A stretch of DNA of 64,000 bases from Holophagales bacterium (lineage in GTDB: Bacteria; Acidobacteriota; Thermoanaerobaculia; UBA5066): the NCBI GenBank assembly GCA_016719485.1, contig JADJZB010000002.1, forward strand, positions 496,001 through 560,000. Reading direction: 5' to 3'. The notes below the pieces were generated by a model. It saw only the letters and a list, made by a program, of their open reading frames with translations, had not been told where the DNA came from and did not search any database. The position numbers and the translations under genes were made by a program. Below are positions 25,496 to 34,341 of this stretch, one piece after another. The stretch's first letter is position 1. Every line of letters starts with the position of its first letter.

Positions 25496-26423
25496 CGATG
25501 AGCGCCGAGGCGAAGCCGGCCGGGTCGAAGTCGAGGAGGTCGTCGACGGTCTCGCCCACGCCGACGTACCGCACCGGGATCGCCAGCTCGCGGACGATCG
25601 CGAGGATGACACCACCTTTGGCCGTCCCGTCCATCTTCGTCAGCACGAGACCCGTGACACCCGCGGCTCTCAGGAACTCGCGCGCCTGCGCGAGCCCGTT
25701 CATTCCGGTCACCGCGTCGAGGACCAGGAGGACCTCGTGAGGCGCCCCTTCGATCTCCCGCGCGGCGATCCGCCGGATCTTCGAGAGCTCTTCCATGAGG
25801 TTGTGCTTGGTGTGGAGGCGCCCCGCCGTGTCGATGAGGAGAAGGTCCGCCCCCCGGGCCTTCGCGATGGCACACGCGTCGAAGACGACGGCGGCCGGGT
25901 CGGCGCCCGGCCGGTGCTTGACGAGAGGGATGCCGATACGCTCCGCCCAGACCTCGAGCTGGTCGATCGCGGCGGCGCGGAACGTGTCGGCGGCGGCGAG
26001 GACGGGCTTTCCGCCGGACGCGGACGCGCGTGCGGCGAGCTTGGCGGCGGTCGTCGTCTTTCCCGTCCCGTTCACGCCGACCATCAGGACGACGCGGGGC
26101 TGGCCCGGTCCCGGCGCTCCGACGGGAGGACCCGGCACCGAGAGCCGCTTCTCGATCTCGGCCTTGAGGACCCGTCGGACGACGTCGGACTCCCCCGCGT
26201 CCCTCCGGCCCGCCTCGACCCGCACCGCCTCCACCAGCTCGGCAGCCGTCGCCGGTCCGACGTCGGCCGCGAGAAGCGCTTCCTCGAGCGCGTCGAGGGC
26301 CTTCGGGTCGGGCGAGAATCGGGCCTTGATCGCGTCGCCGACGCGCGCGACCAGCTCCGTGTGGGTCATGAAGAGCCCGCGCTTCAGGCGGGCCATCAGC
26401 GACGGCTTCGGTACCTCGGCCAC
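25488..26423 (-). CDS. ftsY: Signal recognition particle receptor FtsY
   Basis: 311 residues: an N domain (about residues 1-95) and GTPase G domain with GVNGTGKTTTAAKLAAR (G1), DTFRAAA (G2), DTAGRLHT (G3), TKMDGTAKGG (G4). FtsY docks the SRP-ribosome complex at the membrane. The acidic A domain of E. coli FtsY is missing, which is common. GTG 26423 is chosen because the conserved PSLMARLKRGLFMT N-domain start follows directly; the upstream open frame overlaps the roadblock gene and is not coding. It sits 14 bases downstream of the roadblock gene. Confidence 0.94.
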   Translation of the reverse strand: MAEVPKPSLMARLKRGLFMTHTELVARVGDAIKARFSPDPKALDALEEALLAADVGPATAAELVEAVRVEAGRRDAGESDVVRRVLKAEIEKRLSVPGPPVGAPGPGQPRVVLMVGVNGTGKTTTAAKLAARASASGGKPVLAAADTFRAAAIDQLEVWAERIGIPLVKHRPGADPAAVVFDACAIAKARGADLLLIDTAGRLHTKHNLMEELSKIRRIAAREIEGAPHEVLLVLDAVTGMNGLAQAREFLRAAGVTGLVLTKMDGTAKGGVILAIVRELAIPVRYVGVGETVDDLLDFDPAGFASALIDD

Positions 26424-26437
26424 GGCGTCCGTCCCTC

Positions 26438-26788
26438 TCAGCCGATCTCGGCGACGAGCTTCTCGCGCGCGGCGGCGAGCAGGGGCCTCGCGACCGACGG
26501 GATCCCGCCCCGACCGAACAGGGCGAGGATGAAGTAGCCGTCCTTGATGGAGGTGGCGAGGACGCGCCCGGCTTCGAAATCGAAATCGACCTCGGTCACG
26601 TCGCCGAGACCGCCGGCGGCCGCGGCTCGCCCGAGTTCCGTCGTCCACACCGAGTGGTAGGCGCCGAAGATCTCCAGGAGCTCCTGGTCGCCGAGGCTCG
26701 CGATCTCCTGCCCCTGCGGGTCGAGGAACGCGACGGCCCGCGCCTCGGGCGCGTCGAGGACCGGGCGGAGGACGTCGTCGAAGCTCAT
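26438..26788 (-). CDS. Roadblock/LC7-like domain protein
   Basis: 116 residues forming a single roadblock/LC7-type alpha/beta unit: an N-terminal helix (MSFDDVLRPVLDAPEARAVA), FLDPQGQEIASLG, a central helix and the late strand pair VLATSIKDGYFILALFGRGG. Roadblock proteins act as GTPase partners, for example MglB, the activating protein for MglA in Myxococcus polarity. No MglA-type GTPase gene is in the window, the nearest GTPase gene being ftsY. ATG 26788 overlaps the TPR gene stop (ATGA). The roadblock assignment rests on fold-level pattern and is moderate. Confidence 0.72.
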   Translation of the reverse strand: MSFDDVLRPVLDAPEARAVAFLDPQGQEIASLGDQELLEIFGAYHSVWTTELGRAAAAGGLGDVTEVDFDFEAGRVLATSIKDGYFILALFGRGGIPSVARPLLAAAREKLVAEIG

Positions 26789-27579
26789 CGATCCCTTCCT
26801 GTTTGGCCCGGCTCCCCGCCGAGGAAGCGCCGCGCCTTCTTCGCCTCGTCGCTCTCCGGCGCGGACTGCACCGTCCGCTCCATGTAGCGGACGGCGAGGT
26901 CGCGCCGGTCGGTCGTCAGGAGGCAGAGTGCCGCGTTGTAGTTCGAGATGGCGTCCTTCGGGTCGTCCCGCAGGAAGAGGAGGAAGTCCTCGAGGGCACC
27001 CCGGAAATCCTCCAGCTTCATGCGGGCGAGGCCCCGCTCCCGGACCGCCTTCGCGTAGCCGGGGTCGTCCGCCAGGACCGTCGTCAGCTCGCGCTCCGCG
27101 TCCGCCCAGCGAAGCTGCTTTCCCCGGAGGAGCGCGAGATTGAAGCGGGCGTTGACGTGCTCGGCGGACGGCGGACGCGCGAGGACGGCCTCGAAGTCCG
27201 CCTCGGCGTCCGCGAGGTTGCCCGCCTCCATCGCCGCGACACCGCGATTGTTGAGAGGCTCGATGAGGTTCGGGTCCAGCCCGATCGCCTCGGTGAAGAG
27301 CTTCGTCGAATTGCGGTAGTCCTTCTTGTAGAGCAGCGCGAGGCCGAGCGCGTTGGCGACCTCCGCATTTCTCGGGTACGCCGCCCGGGCCTGGTTGAGC
27401 ATGTGGATCGCTTCGTCGACGCGACCCTCCCGCAGCATGGCGAGCCCGTTGCGGAAGTCGACGAGGTCGGCGGTGAGCGCGCTCGGCTCGCGGGCGGCCT
27501 GGTCCCTTTCCAGCGCGGTCTTGCAGCCGGAGGACAGGAGGACCGCGGCGAGCGCCGCGGCGAGCGGCCACTGCCTCAC
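26785..27579 (-). CDS. TPR-repeat lipoprotein
   Basis: 264 residues. The N-terminal signal (WPLAAALAAVLLSSGC) has a good lipobox LSSGC at about residue 18. Six or so tetratricopeptide repeats follow, for example FRNGLAMLREGRVDEAIHML, NALGLALLYKKDYRNSTKLF and NNRGVAAMEAGNLADAEADF. Start GTG 27579 overlaps the HD-GYP stop (GTGA), and the stop overlaps the roadblock start. This is the PilF/PilW-like layout (small TPR lipoprotein), but no pilus genes are nearby, so its partner is unknown. The tight coupling on both sides suggests joint function with the HD-GYP and roadblock proteins. Confidence 0.85.
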   Translation of the reverse strand: MRQWPLAAALAAVLLSSGCKTALERDQAAREPSALTADLVDFRNGLAMLREGRVDEAIHMLNQARAAYPRNAEVANALGLALLYKKDYRNSTKLFTEAIGLDPNLIEPLNNRGVAAMEAGNLADAEADFEAVLARPPSAEHVNARFNLALLRGKQLRWADAERELTTVLADDPGYAKAVRERGLARMKLEDFRGALEDFLLFLRDDPKDAISNYNAALCLLTTDRRDLAVRYMERTVQSAPESDEAKKARRFLGGEPGQTGRDR

Positions 27580-29324
27580 GCGACCGCCTGCCGGGCCGCT
27601 TCGCCCACGACCTCGAGCTCGTGGCTGGCGAACGCCTGCTCGAGCGCGTCGGTGACCCGGGTGTCGTAGCGGGTCCCGGCGAACGTCTTGATGCGCGAGA
27701 CGACGTAGTCGCTCTTCATCGCCTTCTGGTAAGGGCGCGACGTCGTCATGGCGTCGAACGTGTCGGCCACGGAGATGATTCTTGCGAGCATCGGGATCTC
27801 CTCGGCCGCGAGCCCTTCCGGGTACCCGGTCCCGTCCCATTTCTCGTGGTGGTACTTCATTCCCGGGATGATCCACTTCAGCTGCGGGATCTGCCCCATG
27901 ATCAGGGCCCCCTTCACGGGGTGGAGCTTCATGACCTCGAACTCGTCGTCGGTCAGCGCCGTCGGCTTGCGCAAGATCCGGTCGTCGATGCCGATCTTGC
28001 CGACGTCGTGCAGGAGCGCGGCGATCCGCACTTTCCGCACCTCGTCCGCCGGAAGACCGAGGTTCCGGGCGATGGAGACGGAGTACCGTGCCACGCGCTC
28101 CGAGTGGCCGCGCGTATAGGGGTCCTTCGCGTCCACGGCAGCGGCGAGGGCGCGGATGGAATTCAGGAAGAGCTCCTGGTTCTCGCGGGCCGCGAGCTTC
28201 AGCTTCTCGACCGATTTCTCCAGCTCGCCCCCCATGTGGTTGAAGCCCTCCGCCAGCTCGGCCAGCTCGAAGGTTCCGGGGACCTCGACCCGCTGCGTCA
28301 GGTCCCCTTCCGACATCTTGCGGACCGAATCGGCCAGTGCGCGCACGGGCCGCGAAAGCGCGTTGGCCGCCAGGAACGCCGCGATGACGGCGAGGGCGAC
28401 GGCCAGGGCCGCCACGAGCCACGAGGTCCGCGTCATCTGCGTCGCCGCGGCGAAGGCGCGTGCGACGTCCTTCTCGACGAGGACGCCCCAGTCGGGCAGG
28501 TTCGGCGCGGGCCCGACGGGCGATACCGTGCCCAGGACGCGCCGGGCCGAAGGCCCCTCGCCGCGTGAGTACGTTCGCGTGAGGCGGACCGGGTGCTGGA
28601 CGAACTCCGAGACGAGCTCGACCTTCAGGAGAGGCTCGCTGCCGCCGATGGCCCCGACGTCGCTCGCCAGGACGAGGTTCCCTCTCCGGTCGACGATGTA
28701 GGCGACGAGGTCGCGCTTCTTCTCGAGCTCGAGGAGCGCACGGATCGGGGCGAGGGAGACGAACGCCTCGACGACCCCGACGACGCCCCCCTCCGGGGCG
28801 GACACGGGCACGGCGATGACGATTCCCGGATCGAGGAGCGAGGGAACGCGGAGGGCCTCGCCGACGTAGGTCGAGCCGCGCATCGCGGCCGCGAAGGCCC
28901 TGTTCAGCTCCTCTTCCAGCGCGCCGTCGATCTGCGCGGGCTGGATGACTCCGCCGAGGCGGTCGGCGTCGAGAGCGCGAAGAACGAGGAAGCTCGGCTC
29001 GGCATCCCGGTAGCGCGCGATGAGCGCCGTTCGGCCGACGAACGCGAAGGGGTCCTGGTCGGGCGCCACGGCGCGGGCCAGCTCGAGGCCGTCCCCGATC
29101 TTCGTGACCTGGACGAGCATCCGCCTCAGGAAGCCTTCGATCCCGTCCGAGAGCGTCACGGCGCTCCGGGTCAGGTACTGCTTCTCGGCCGTCTCGAGCG
29201 CTTCGCGGTTGATCGACACGAGCCGCATCGCAGAGAAGGCGAGGGGCACGATCGACACGACGACGAGAACCGCGATCAGGGCCGTCACGATCCGGAGCCG
29301 CGGCCTTCTGGGAATGGGGATCAC
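27576..29324 (-). CDS. Membrane sensor with HAMP and HD-GYP phosphodiesterase domains
   Basis: 582 residues. One transmembrane helix (about 12-32), an extracytoplasmic sensor domain of Cache type (about 33-285), a second helix (SWLVAALAVALAVIAAFLAAN), a HAMP linker (SRPVRALADSVRKMSEGDLT), and an HD-GYP domain with ALLHDVGKIGIDD, MKYHHEKWDGTGYPEGL and ISVADTFDAMTTSRPY. All metal ligands and the GYP triad are intact, so it is likely an active cyclic-di-GMP phosphodiesterase controlled by an external ligand. Start GTG. It is the first of a coupled series with TPR lipoprotein, roadblock protein and ftsY. Confidence 0.93.
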   Translation of the reverse strand: MIPIPRRPRLRIVTALIAVLVVVSIVPLAFSAMRLVSINREALETAEKQYLTRSAVTLSDGIEGFLRRMLVQVTKIGDGLELARAVAPDQDPFAFVGRTALIARYRDAEPSFLVLRALDADRLGGVIQPAQIDGALEEELNRAFAAAMRGSTYVGEALRVPSLLDPGIVIAVPVSAPEGGVVGVVEAFVSLAPIRALLELEKKRDLVAYIVDRRGNLVLASDVGAIGGSEPLLKVELVSEFVQHPVRLTRTYSRGEGPSARRVLGTVSPVGPAPNLPDWGVLVEKDVARAFAAATQMTRTSWLVAALAVALAVIAAFLAANALSRPVRALADSVRKMSEGDLTQRVEVPGTFELAELAEGFNHMGGELEKSVEKLKLAARENQELFLNSIRALAAAVDAKDPYTRGHSERVARYSVSIARNLGLPADEVRKVRIAALLHDVGKIGIDDRILRKPTALTDDEFEVMKLHPVKGALIMGQIPQLKWIIPGMKYHHEKWDGTGYPEGLAAEEIPMLARIISVADTFDAMTTSRPYQKAMKSDYVVSRIKTFAGTRYDTRVTDALEQAFASHELEVVGEAARQAVA

Positions 29325-29333
29325 CCCCGGATT

Positions 29334-30449
29334 CTAGCTGCCGGCATCGTCCGGCAGGCTCGCGACGATCTCCACCGCCGTCACCCGTTCGAGGCGAGGG
29401 CGCCCCGGCCCCGCGAGAAGGACGTCCCTCAGCCCCGCGCGGTCCCGCTTCTTGTCGGCACCGAGGAGTGCCGGCCAGCCCCTGCGGACCGCTGCCGGCA
29501 GCGGAGGAGGCCTCAGGATGCCCGCCACGAGCCTCTCGATCCGGGTCGCCGTCCGTCCCGGAAGGAGCCCGCGCGTCGCGGAGAGGCGCAGCGCGGCCAG
29601 GAGACCCCACGCGACGGCCTCGCCGTGCCGCAGGCGGTATTCCGACGCGCCCTCGAGGGCGTGCGCCACTGTGTGCCCCAGGTTCAGCACGTGCCTCAGG
29701 CCGAGCCCCTCGTCGGGGTCGCGCGAAACGACGTCCGCCTTCACCCGGAGCGATCGCTCGACCGCCTCGGCCAGGGCGGACTCGTCCCGCGCCGCGAGCC
29801 CTTCCAGGAGCTCGGGCAGACGTCTCCAGAAGGAGGCCGAGAGGAGCGCGGTCTTCACGACCTCCGCCAGCCCCGACCGGTGGTCCCGATCGGACAGGGT
29901 CGAGAGGAGGCGGGGATCGACGCAGACGAGGCGAGGGTGGTGGAAAGCCCCCGCGAGGTTCTTCCCTGCCGGGAGGTTCACCGCCGTCTTCCCCCCGAGC
30001 GCGCTGTCGGCGGCGGCAAGGAGCGTCGTCGGCACCTGGACGACCGGAACCCCCCGGAGAGCGAGCGACGCCGCGAGACCCGCCACGTCGCCGACGGTCC
30101 CGCCGCCGAAGGCGATGACGCCTCCGTCCCGCGACAGTCCCCGCGCGGCCATCTCCGAGAGGAGTCTCCCGAGCGAGGTCCACGTCTTGGCGGCCTCGCC
30201 GTCCGCAACGAGAATGGGCTCCGGGTCGAGAGACGTCGCTCCCCCGAGCGCCTCCCCGAGGAGCCGACCCTGCGCCCCGAGCACCGGCGCCGACGAAACG
30301 ACGAGCCAGCGCCCGGGGGCGATCCGCCCGAGCGCCACGGGAAGGCGCGCGAGAGCTCCCGACCCCACGGAGACCTCGCAGGGCACGCCGGCGGCGGCGA
30401 AGCGGAACGTCCGGATTCCGCGCGCGTCAGGACGGCTTCGGGACGACAT
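29334..30449 (-). CDS. aroB: 3-Dehydroquinate synthase
   Basis: 371 residues. NAD-binding motif IAFGGGTVGDVAGLAASLAL, substrate-binding VPTTLLAAADSALGGKTAVN and PAGKNLAGAFHHP, and zinc ligands in LNLGHTVAHALE and RHGEAVAWG are all present. It makes the carbocyclic ring in the second step of the shikimate pathway. ATG 30449 overlaps the aspS stop by 23 bases. The usual partner aroK is not in the window. Confidence 0.94.
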   Translation of the reverse strand: MSSRSRPDARGIRTFRFAAAGVPCEVSVGSGALARLPVALGRIAPGRWLVVSSAPVLGAQGRLLGEALGGATSLDPEPILVADGEAAKTWTSLGRLLSEMAARGLSRDGGVIAFGGGTVGDVAGLAASLALRGVPVVQVPTTLLAAADSALGGKTAVNLPAGKNLAGAFHHPRLVCVDPRLLSTLSDRDHRSGLAEVVKTALLSASFWRRLPELLEGLAARDESALAEAVERSLRVKADVVSRDPDEGLGLRHVLNLGHTVAHALEGASEYRLRHGEAVAWGLLAALRLSATRGLLPGRTATRIERLVAGILRPPPLPAAVRRGWPALLGADKKRDRAGLRDVLLAGPGRPRLERVTAVEIVASLPDDAGS

Positions 30450-32208
30450 CCGTGGCGCGCCGGATTCCCAGCTCGACGAGCTGCGCGTCCGAGACCGGGC
30501 CGGGCGAATCCGTCATGAGGCAGCTCCCCGAAGCGGTCTTCGGGAACGCGATCACGTCGCGGATCGACGAGGAGCGCGTCAGGATCATCAGCATCCGGTC
30601 GAGGCCGAGAGCGAGACCGCCGTGGGGCGGCGCCCCGAAGCGGAACGCGTCGAGCAGGAAGCCGAACTTCGCCCTGGCCTCTTCCCCACCGATGCCGAGC
30701 GTCGTGAAGACCTTCGACTGGACCTCGGGCTGGTGGATCCGGATCGACCCCCCGCCCAGCTCCATACCGTTCAGGACGACGTCGTAGGCGCGGGCGTGGA
30801 CCTTTCCGGGATCGGAATCCAGGAGCGGCACGTCCTCGGGCCGGGGCGACGTGAACGGGTGGTGCATCGCGTACCAGCGGGCGTCCTCCGCGTGCCACTC
30901 GAGGAGCGGGAAGTCCGTCACCCAGAGGAACTCGTAGCGCCCCTCGGGAATCAGCTTCTCCTCGCGCGCGAGCTTCACGCGGAGGCTCCCGAGGACGTCG
31001 TTGACCGTCGACGCCTTCCCGGCCACGACGAGGAGGAGGTCGCCGTCGCCGGCCCCGAGCGCCCCGCGCGCGGCCGCGACCGTCGCGTCGTCGAGGAGCT
31101 TCTTGGCGTTCGAGTTCCAGCCTCCCGGGAGGTCCGCCTGGAGCTTGATCCAGACGAGGCCCGACGCGCCGAGCTGCTTCGCCGCGACCTCGAGGTCGTC
31201 GAGGCGCTTCCTGGCGAAGGCGGCACCGCCGGGGATGGCGATTCCCTTGACCCTCTCCGCCGCACGGAGAATGTCCGAAGGAGAGGAGGAGAAGTCGAGC
31301 GTCTTCAGCTCGAGCCCGTACCGGGTGTCGGGCCGGTCGATGCCGAATCGCTCCATCGCCTCCGCGTGCGTCATTCGCGGGAAGCGCTCCGGGCAGGGAA
31401 TCCCGTAGGCCGGGAAGACCGCCGCGAAGATCTTCTCGATCAGGGCGTAGATCGTCTCCTCGTCGGGGAAGGAGAGCTCCAGGTCGACCTGGGTGAACTC
31501 GGGCTGCCGGTCGGCGCGCAGGTCCTCGTCGCGGAAGCACCGGGCCATCTGGTAGTAGCGTTCGACGCCCGCGACCATCAGGAGCTGCTTGAAGAGCTGC
31601 GGCGACTGGGGAAGGGCGTAGAACTCGCCCGGGTGGACGCGCGACGGCACGAGGAAGTCGCGGGCCCCCTCGGGCGTCGACTTCGTGAGGATCGGCGTCT
31701 CCACCTCGAGGAAACCCTCCTCGTGGAGGACCTGGCGTATACGGAACGTGACGTCGCTGCGCTTCACGAGGTTCGCCGTCATCTCGGGCCGGCGAAGGTC
31801 GAGGTACCGGTACTTGAGCCGGATGTCCTCCGAGGCCTTCACGCCGTCCTCGATCGGGAACGGCGGCGTCTCGGACCGGTTGAGGACCTCGAGCGCGGTG
31901 GCGCGCAGCTCGATCTCTCCCGTCGCCATCTCGGCGTTCTTCGCCGCGCCCTCGCGCAGGACGACCTGGCCCGTCACGGCGAGGACGAACTCGCCGCGCA
32001 GCTCCTTGGCGCGCGCCAGGAGGTCCGGCGCCGGAAGGAACTCCGCGTCGAAGACGACCTGGACGAGACCCGACCGGTCCCGAAGGTCGATGAAGACGAG
32101 CTCCCCGTGGTCGCGGCGGCGGTGGACCCAGCCCTTGACGAGGACGGTCTGTCCGGCGTGCTCGCTCCGGAGCGAGCCGGCGGGGACGCGGGATGCGGAA
32201 GCGGTCAC
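30427..32208 (-). CDS. aspS: Aspartyl-tRNA synthetase
   Basis: 593 residues, the length of bacterial-type enzymes. OB-fold anticodon domain (VKGWVHRRRDHGELVFIDLRDRSG), class II motif 2 (YYQMARCFRDEDLRADRQPE), the large GAD-type insertion, and motif 3 (GLALGLDRMLMILTRSSSIRD). The C-terminal GSCLMTDSPG is family-typical. The start is GTG 32208, which overlaps the hisS stop as GTGA; the pairing of hisS and aspS is a common bacterial arrangement. Whether it also charges tRNA-Asn cannot be judged. Confidence 0.96.
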   Translation of the reverse strand: MTASASRVPAGSLRSEHAGQTVLVKGWVHRRRDHGELVFIDLRDRSGLVQVVFDAEFLPAPDLLARAKELRGEFVLAVTGQVVLREGAAKNAEMATGEIELRATALEVLNRSETPPFPIEDGVKASEDIRLKYRYLDLRRPEMTANLVKRSDVTFRIRQVLHEEGFLEVETPILTKSTPEGARDFLVPSRVHPGEFYALPQSPQLFKQLLMVAGVERYYQMARCFRDEDLRADRQPEFTQVDLELSFPDEETIYALIEKIFAAVFPAYGIPCPERFPRMTHAEAMERFGIDRPDTRYGLELKTLDFSSSPSDILRAAERVKGIAIPGGAAFARKRLDDLEVAAKQLGASGLVWIKLQADLPGGWNSNAKKLLDDATVAAARGALGAGDGDLLLVVAGKASTVNDVLGSLRVKLAREEKLIPEGRYEFLWVTDFPLLEWHAEDARWYAMHHPFTSPRPEDVPLLDSDPGKVHARAYDVVLNGMELGGGSIRIHQPEVQSKVFTTLGIGGEEARAKFGFLLDAFRFGAPPHGGLALGLDRMLMILTRSSSIRDVIAFPKTASGSCLMTDSPGPVSDAQLVELGIRRATDVVPKPS

Positions 32209-33464
32209 GGGGTCTCTCCCTTCAGGACGCGCGGAAGGTCCGCGAACGGAACCTCCGTCTGCGACCTCTCGACGAGGTTCTTGACGACGGCGACGCCCGA
32301 CTCGCGTTCCCGGCCTCCGACGAGGACCGCCGTGCGGCACCCCTTGCTCGAAGCGGCCTTGAGCCCGGCGCCGGGGCCCTTGCCGGCCGGGTCGAGGTCG
32401 ACCGCCACCCCGGCACGCCGCAGCGCGCCCGCGATTGCGAGCGCGGCGGCCCGGTCGATCGGGTCGATCGCGACGAGGGCCACCGGGGCGAAACCCTCGA
32501 TCGCCGCCCGGCGGAACGCCTCGGGGAGGACGTCGACGAGACGGTCCTCGCCGATGGCAAAGCCGATGCCGGGCGTCTTCGGCCCGCCGAGGTCGGAGAC
32601 GAGGCGGTCGTACCGGCCCCCTCCGAGGAGCGCGTTCTGCGCTCCGAGGCCCTGGGCGGTCACCTCGAAGACGGTGCGCGTGTAGTAGTCGAGGCCGCGG
32701 ACGAGCCGGGGCTCGACGCGATACGGGATGCGCTCGGCGTCGAGGAGCGCGAGGAGCTCCTCGTGGTGCGCGCGCGAGGCGGCATCGAGGTGGTCGAGGA
32801 CGAGGGGCGCCCCGGAGAGGACCTCGGCGAGCGACCTGTCCTTCGTATCGAGGACCCGGAGCGGGTTGTCGCGAAGCCGCCGGCGGTCGTCCTCGCCCAT
32901 CTTCTCCTCGTGATCGAGGAGGTAGGCGCGCAGCGCCTCCACGTAGGCCGGTCGTGACTCCTCGCTCCCCACGCTGTTGAGCGACACGGAGAGCCCGGTG
33001 AAGCCGAGCCTGCCGAGCAGGTCGAAGAGCATGACGAGGAGCTCGGCGTCCGTCGCCGGGTCCGCCGCGCCGAGAACCTCGGCGCCGATCTGCCGGAACT
33101 CGCGGTAGCGCCCCTTCTGCGGCCGCTCGTAGCGGTACTGCGGCCCGACGTAGTAGAGCTTCTTCGCTCCACCGGCCTGCGGCATCCCGTGCTCGACGTA
33201 CGCGCGCGCCACGCTCGCGGTGTTCTCGGGCCGCAGCGAGACCTCGCGGCCGCCCCGGTCGGTGAAGGAGTACATCTCCTTGTGGACGATGTCCGAGGCC
33301 TCCCCGACGCTCCTCACGAAGAGCTCCGTCGGTTCGAGGACGGGCGTGCGGATCTCGTCGTAGCCGTACAGCGAGAATACGGCCCGCGTCGTCTCCTCGA
33401 GGCGGTTCCAGACACGCGTTTCGGGCGGGAGCAGGTCCCGCATCCCCTTGACGCTCGTGATCAT
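32205..33464 (-). CDS. hisS: Histidyl-tRNA synthetase
   Basis: 419 residues. Class II motif 2 region SLRPENTASVARAYVEHGM, histidine-specific motifs LVRGLDYYTRTVFEV and NALLGGGRYDRLVSDLGG, and a C-terminal anticodon-binding domain (VALVAIDPIDRAAALAIAGA). The motif 2 string has Asn-Thr-Ala-Ser where RPEGTAGV is commoner. ATG 33464 lies 16 bases downstream of the carbonic-anhydrase-like gene and starts the typical MRDLLPPE leader after a few residues. Confidence 0.95.
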   Translation of the reverse strand: MITSVKGMRDLLPPETRVWNRLEETTRAVFSLYGYDEIRTPVLEPTELFVRSVGEASDIVHKEMYSFTDRGGREVSLRPENTASVARAYVEHGMPQAGGAKKLYYVGPQYRYERPQKGRYREFRQIGAEVLGAADPATDAELLVMLFDLLGRLGFTGLSVSLNSVGSEESRPAYVEALRAYLLDHEEKMGEDDRRRLRDNPLRVLDTKDRSLAEVLSGAPLVLDHLDAASRAHHEELLALLDAERIPYRVEPRLVRGLDYYTRTVFEVTAQGLGAQNALLGGGRYDRLVSDLGGPKTPGIGFAIGEDRLVDVLPEAFRRAAIEGFAPVALVAIDPIDRAAALAIAGALRRAGVAVDLDPAGKGPGAGLKAASSKGCRTAVLVGGRERESGVAVVKNLVERSQTEVPFADLPRVLKGETP

Positions 33465-33480
33465 CGGGGGTGACCGTCCG

Positions 33481-34038
33481 TCAGAGGACCGGCACCGCGA
33501 CGGGCAGAGCCCGTCCGCGCCGCGCGTCCTCTCGGAGGTACTCCTCCTTGTATTCGAGGTAGTTCTTCCAGTAGACGTCGAGATCCGCGACCTCGGCCGC
33601 CGTCAGGTCCCGCCTGTAGCGCGCGGGGCTGCCCGCCCAGAGCGTCCGGGGCGCGACGGTCGTGCCACCGAGAACGACGGAGCCCGCCGCGACCAGGGCC
33701 CTCTCGCCGATCTCGGCCCCGTCGAGGACCGTCGCGTTCATCCCCACGAGAGCGCCGCGACGAATCGTGCACGCGTGGACGACACAGTTGTGGCCCAGCG
33801 TCACCTCCTCCTCGAGGAGGAGCGGCCCGACGCCGTTCGTGACGTGGAGCGTCGCGTTGTCCTGGACGTTCGTGCGGGCGCCGATCCGGATCGAGCAACA
33901 GTCGCCGCGAACGACCGATCCGTACCAGATCGAGACGTCGTCCGCAAGGACGACGTCGCCGATCACGGCGGCGGTCTCGGCGAGGAAGACCCTCTCGCCG
34001 ATGACGGGAACCGCTCCTCGGTACGGCCGGATGATCAT
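33481..34038 (-). CDS. Gamma carbonic anhydrase-family hexapeptide protein
   Basis: 185 residues forming a left-handed beta-helix of hexapeptide repeats (VIGDVVLADDVSIWYGSVVR; VVHACTIRRGALVGMNATVL). All three zinc histidines of the gamma carbonic anhydrase family are present (DNATLHVT, TLGHNCVVH), as are the Arg/Asp/Gln of the active-site framework (RGDCCSIRIGARTNVQD). Activity is therefore possible, although many YrdA/PaaY-like members are inactive or act on other substrates. GAGG lies six bases before ATG 34038. Confidence 0.9.
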   Translation of the reverse strand: MIIRPYRGAVPVIGERVFLAETAAVIGDVVLADDVSIWYGSVVRGDCCSIRIGARTNVQDNATLHVTNGVGPLLLEEEVTLGHNCVVHACTIRRGALVGMNATVLDGAEIGERALVAAGSVVLGGTTVAPRTLWAGSPARYRRDLTAAEVADLDVYWKNYLEYKEEYLREDARRGRALPVAVPVL

Positions 34039-34341
34039 CGATTCCTCACGGGCCGGAGACGATACCAGATGGGGGGACGGTGCACCGAAACCTGTGCACG
34101 GCGGCCGGAAGGCCGGAGGGGTACGGAGTTAGGGTCCCCCCGAGGGAGGAACGCACAGGGTTTTCCTCAGCTTCACTGGAATCCTTCACGATGTCTTCAT
34201 CTCGATGAACAGTTGGTGCACACGCTGCGCTGCCGCAGCGAGTCCTTCCGACCGAACGACTTCGCGGCCGCTCTTCACGGTGTTCCGGCACGCCGTGCGC
34301 CGGGATCCCCCGGGAAACGGCCGACTTGCGACGCAGCTGCG
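34039..34341. other. Intergenic region upstream of the gamma carbonic anhydrase gene
   Basis: 303 bases between recN (its 3' end) and the carbonic-anhydrase-like gene (its 5' end), both on the minus strand. The middle is less G+C-rich than surroundings. It contains a perfect palindrome TTCATCTCGATGAA (34196-34209) and three copies of GTGCAC or its context (near 34080, 34095 and 34216). No coding frame, tRNA or recognisable structured RNA could be supported. Confidence 0.5.

Noticed and set aside
24374..26423. FMN riboswitch controlling the riboflavin genes.
   Set aside because: ribD overlaps ftsY and ribE follows within nine bases; there is no untranslated leader to hold one.
26785..30183. 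A 1132-codon open frame upstream of and including the TPR lipoprotein.
   Set aside because: All but the last 264 codons is an Arg/Gly/Pro-rich frame antisense or out of frame to HD-GYP and aroB, a product of high G+C.
34039..34341. Possible SRP RNA or 6S RNA gene.
   Set aside because: The region has small palindromes but lacks the conserved SRP GGAAGC/GGAG internal loops and no long-range closing stem could be drawn.
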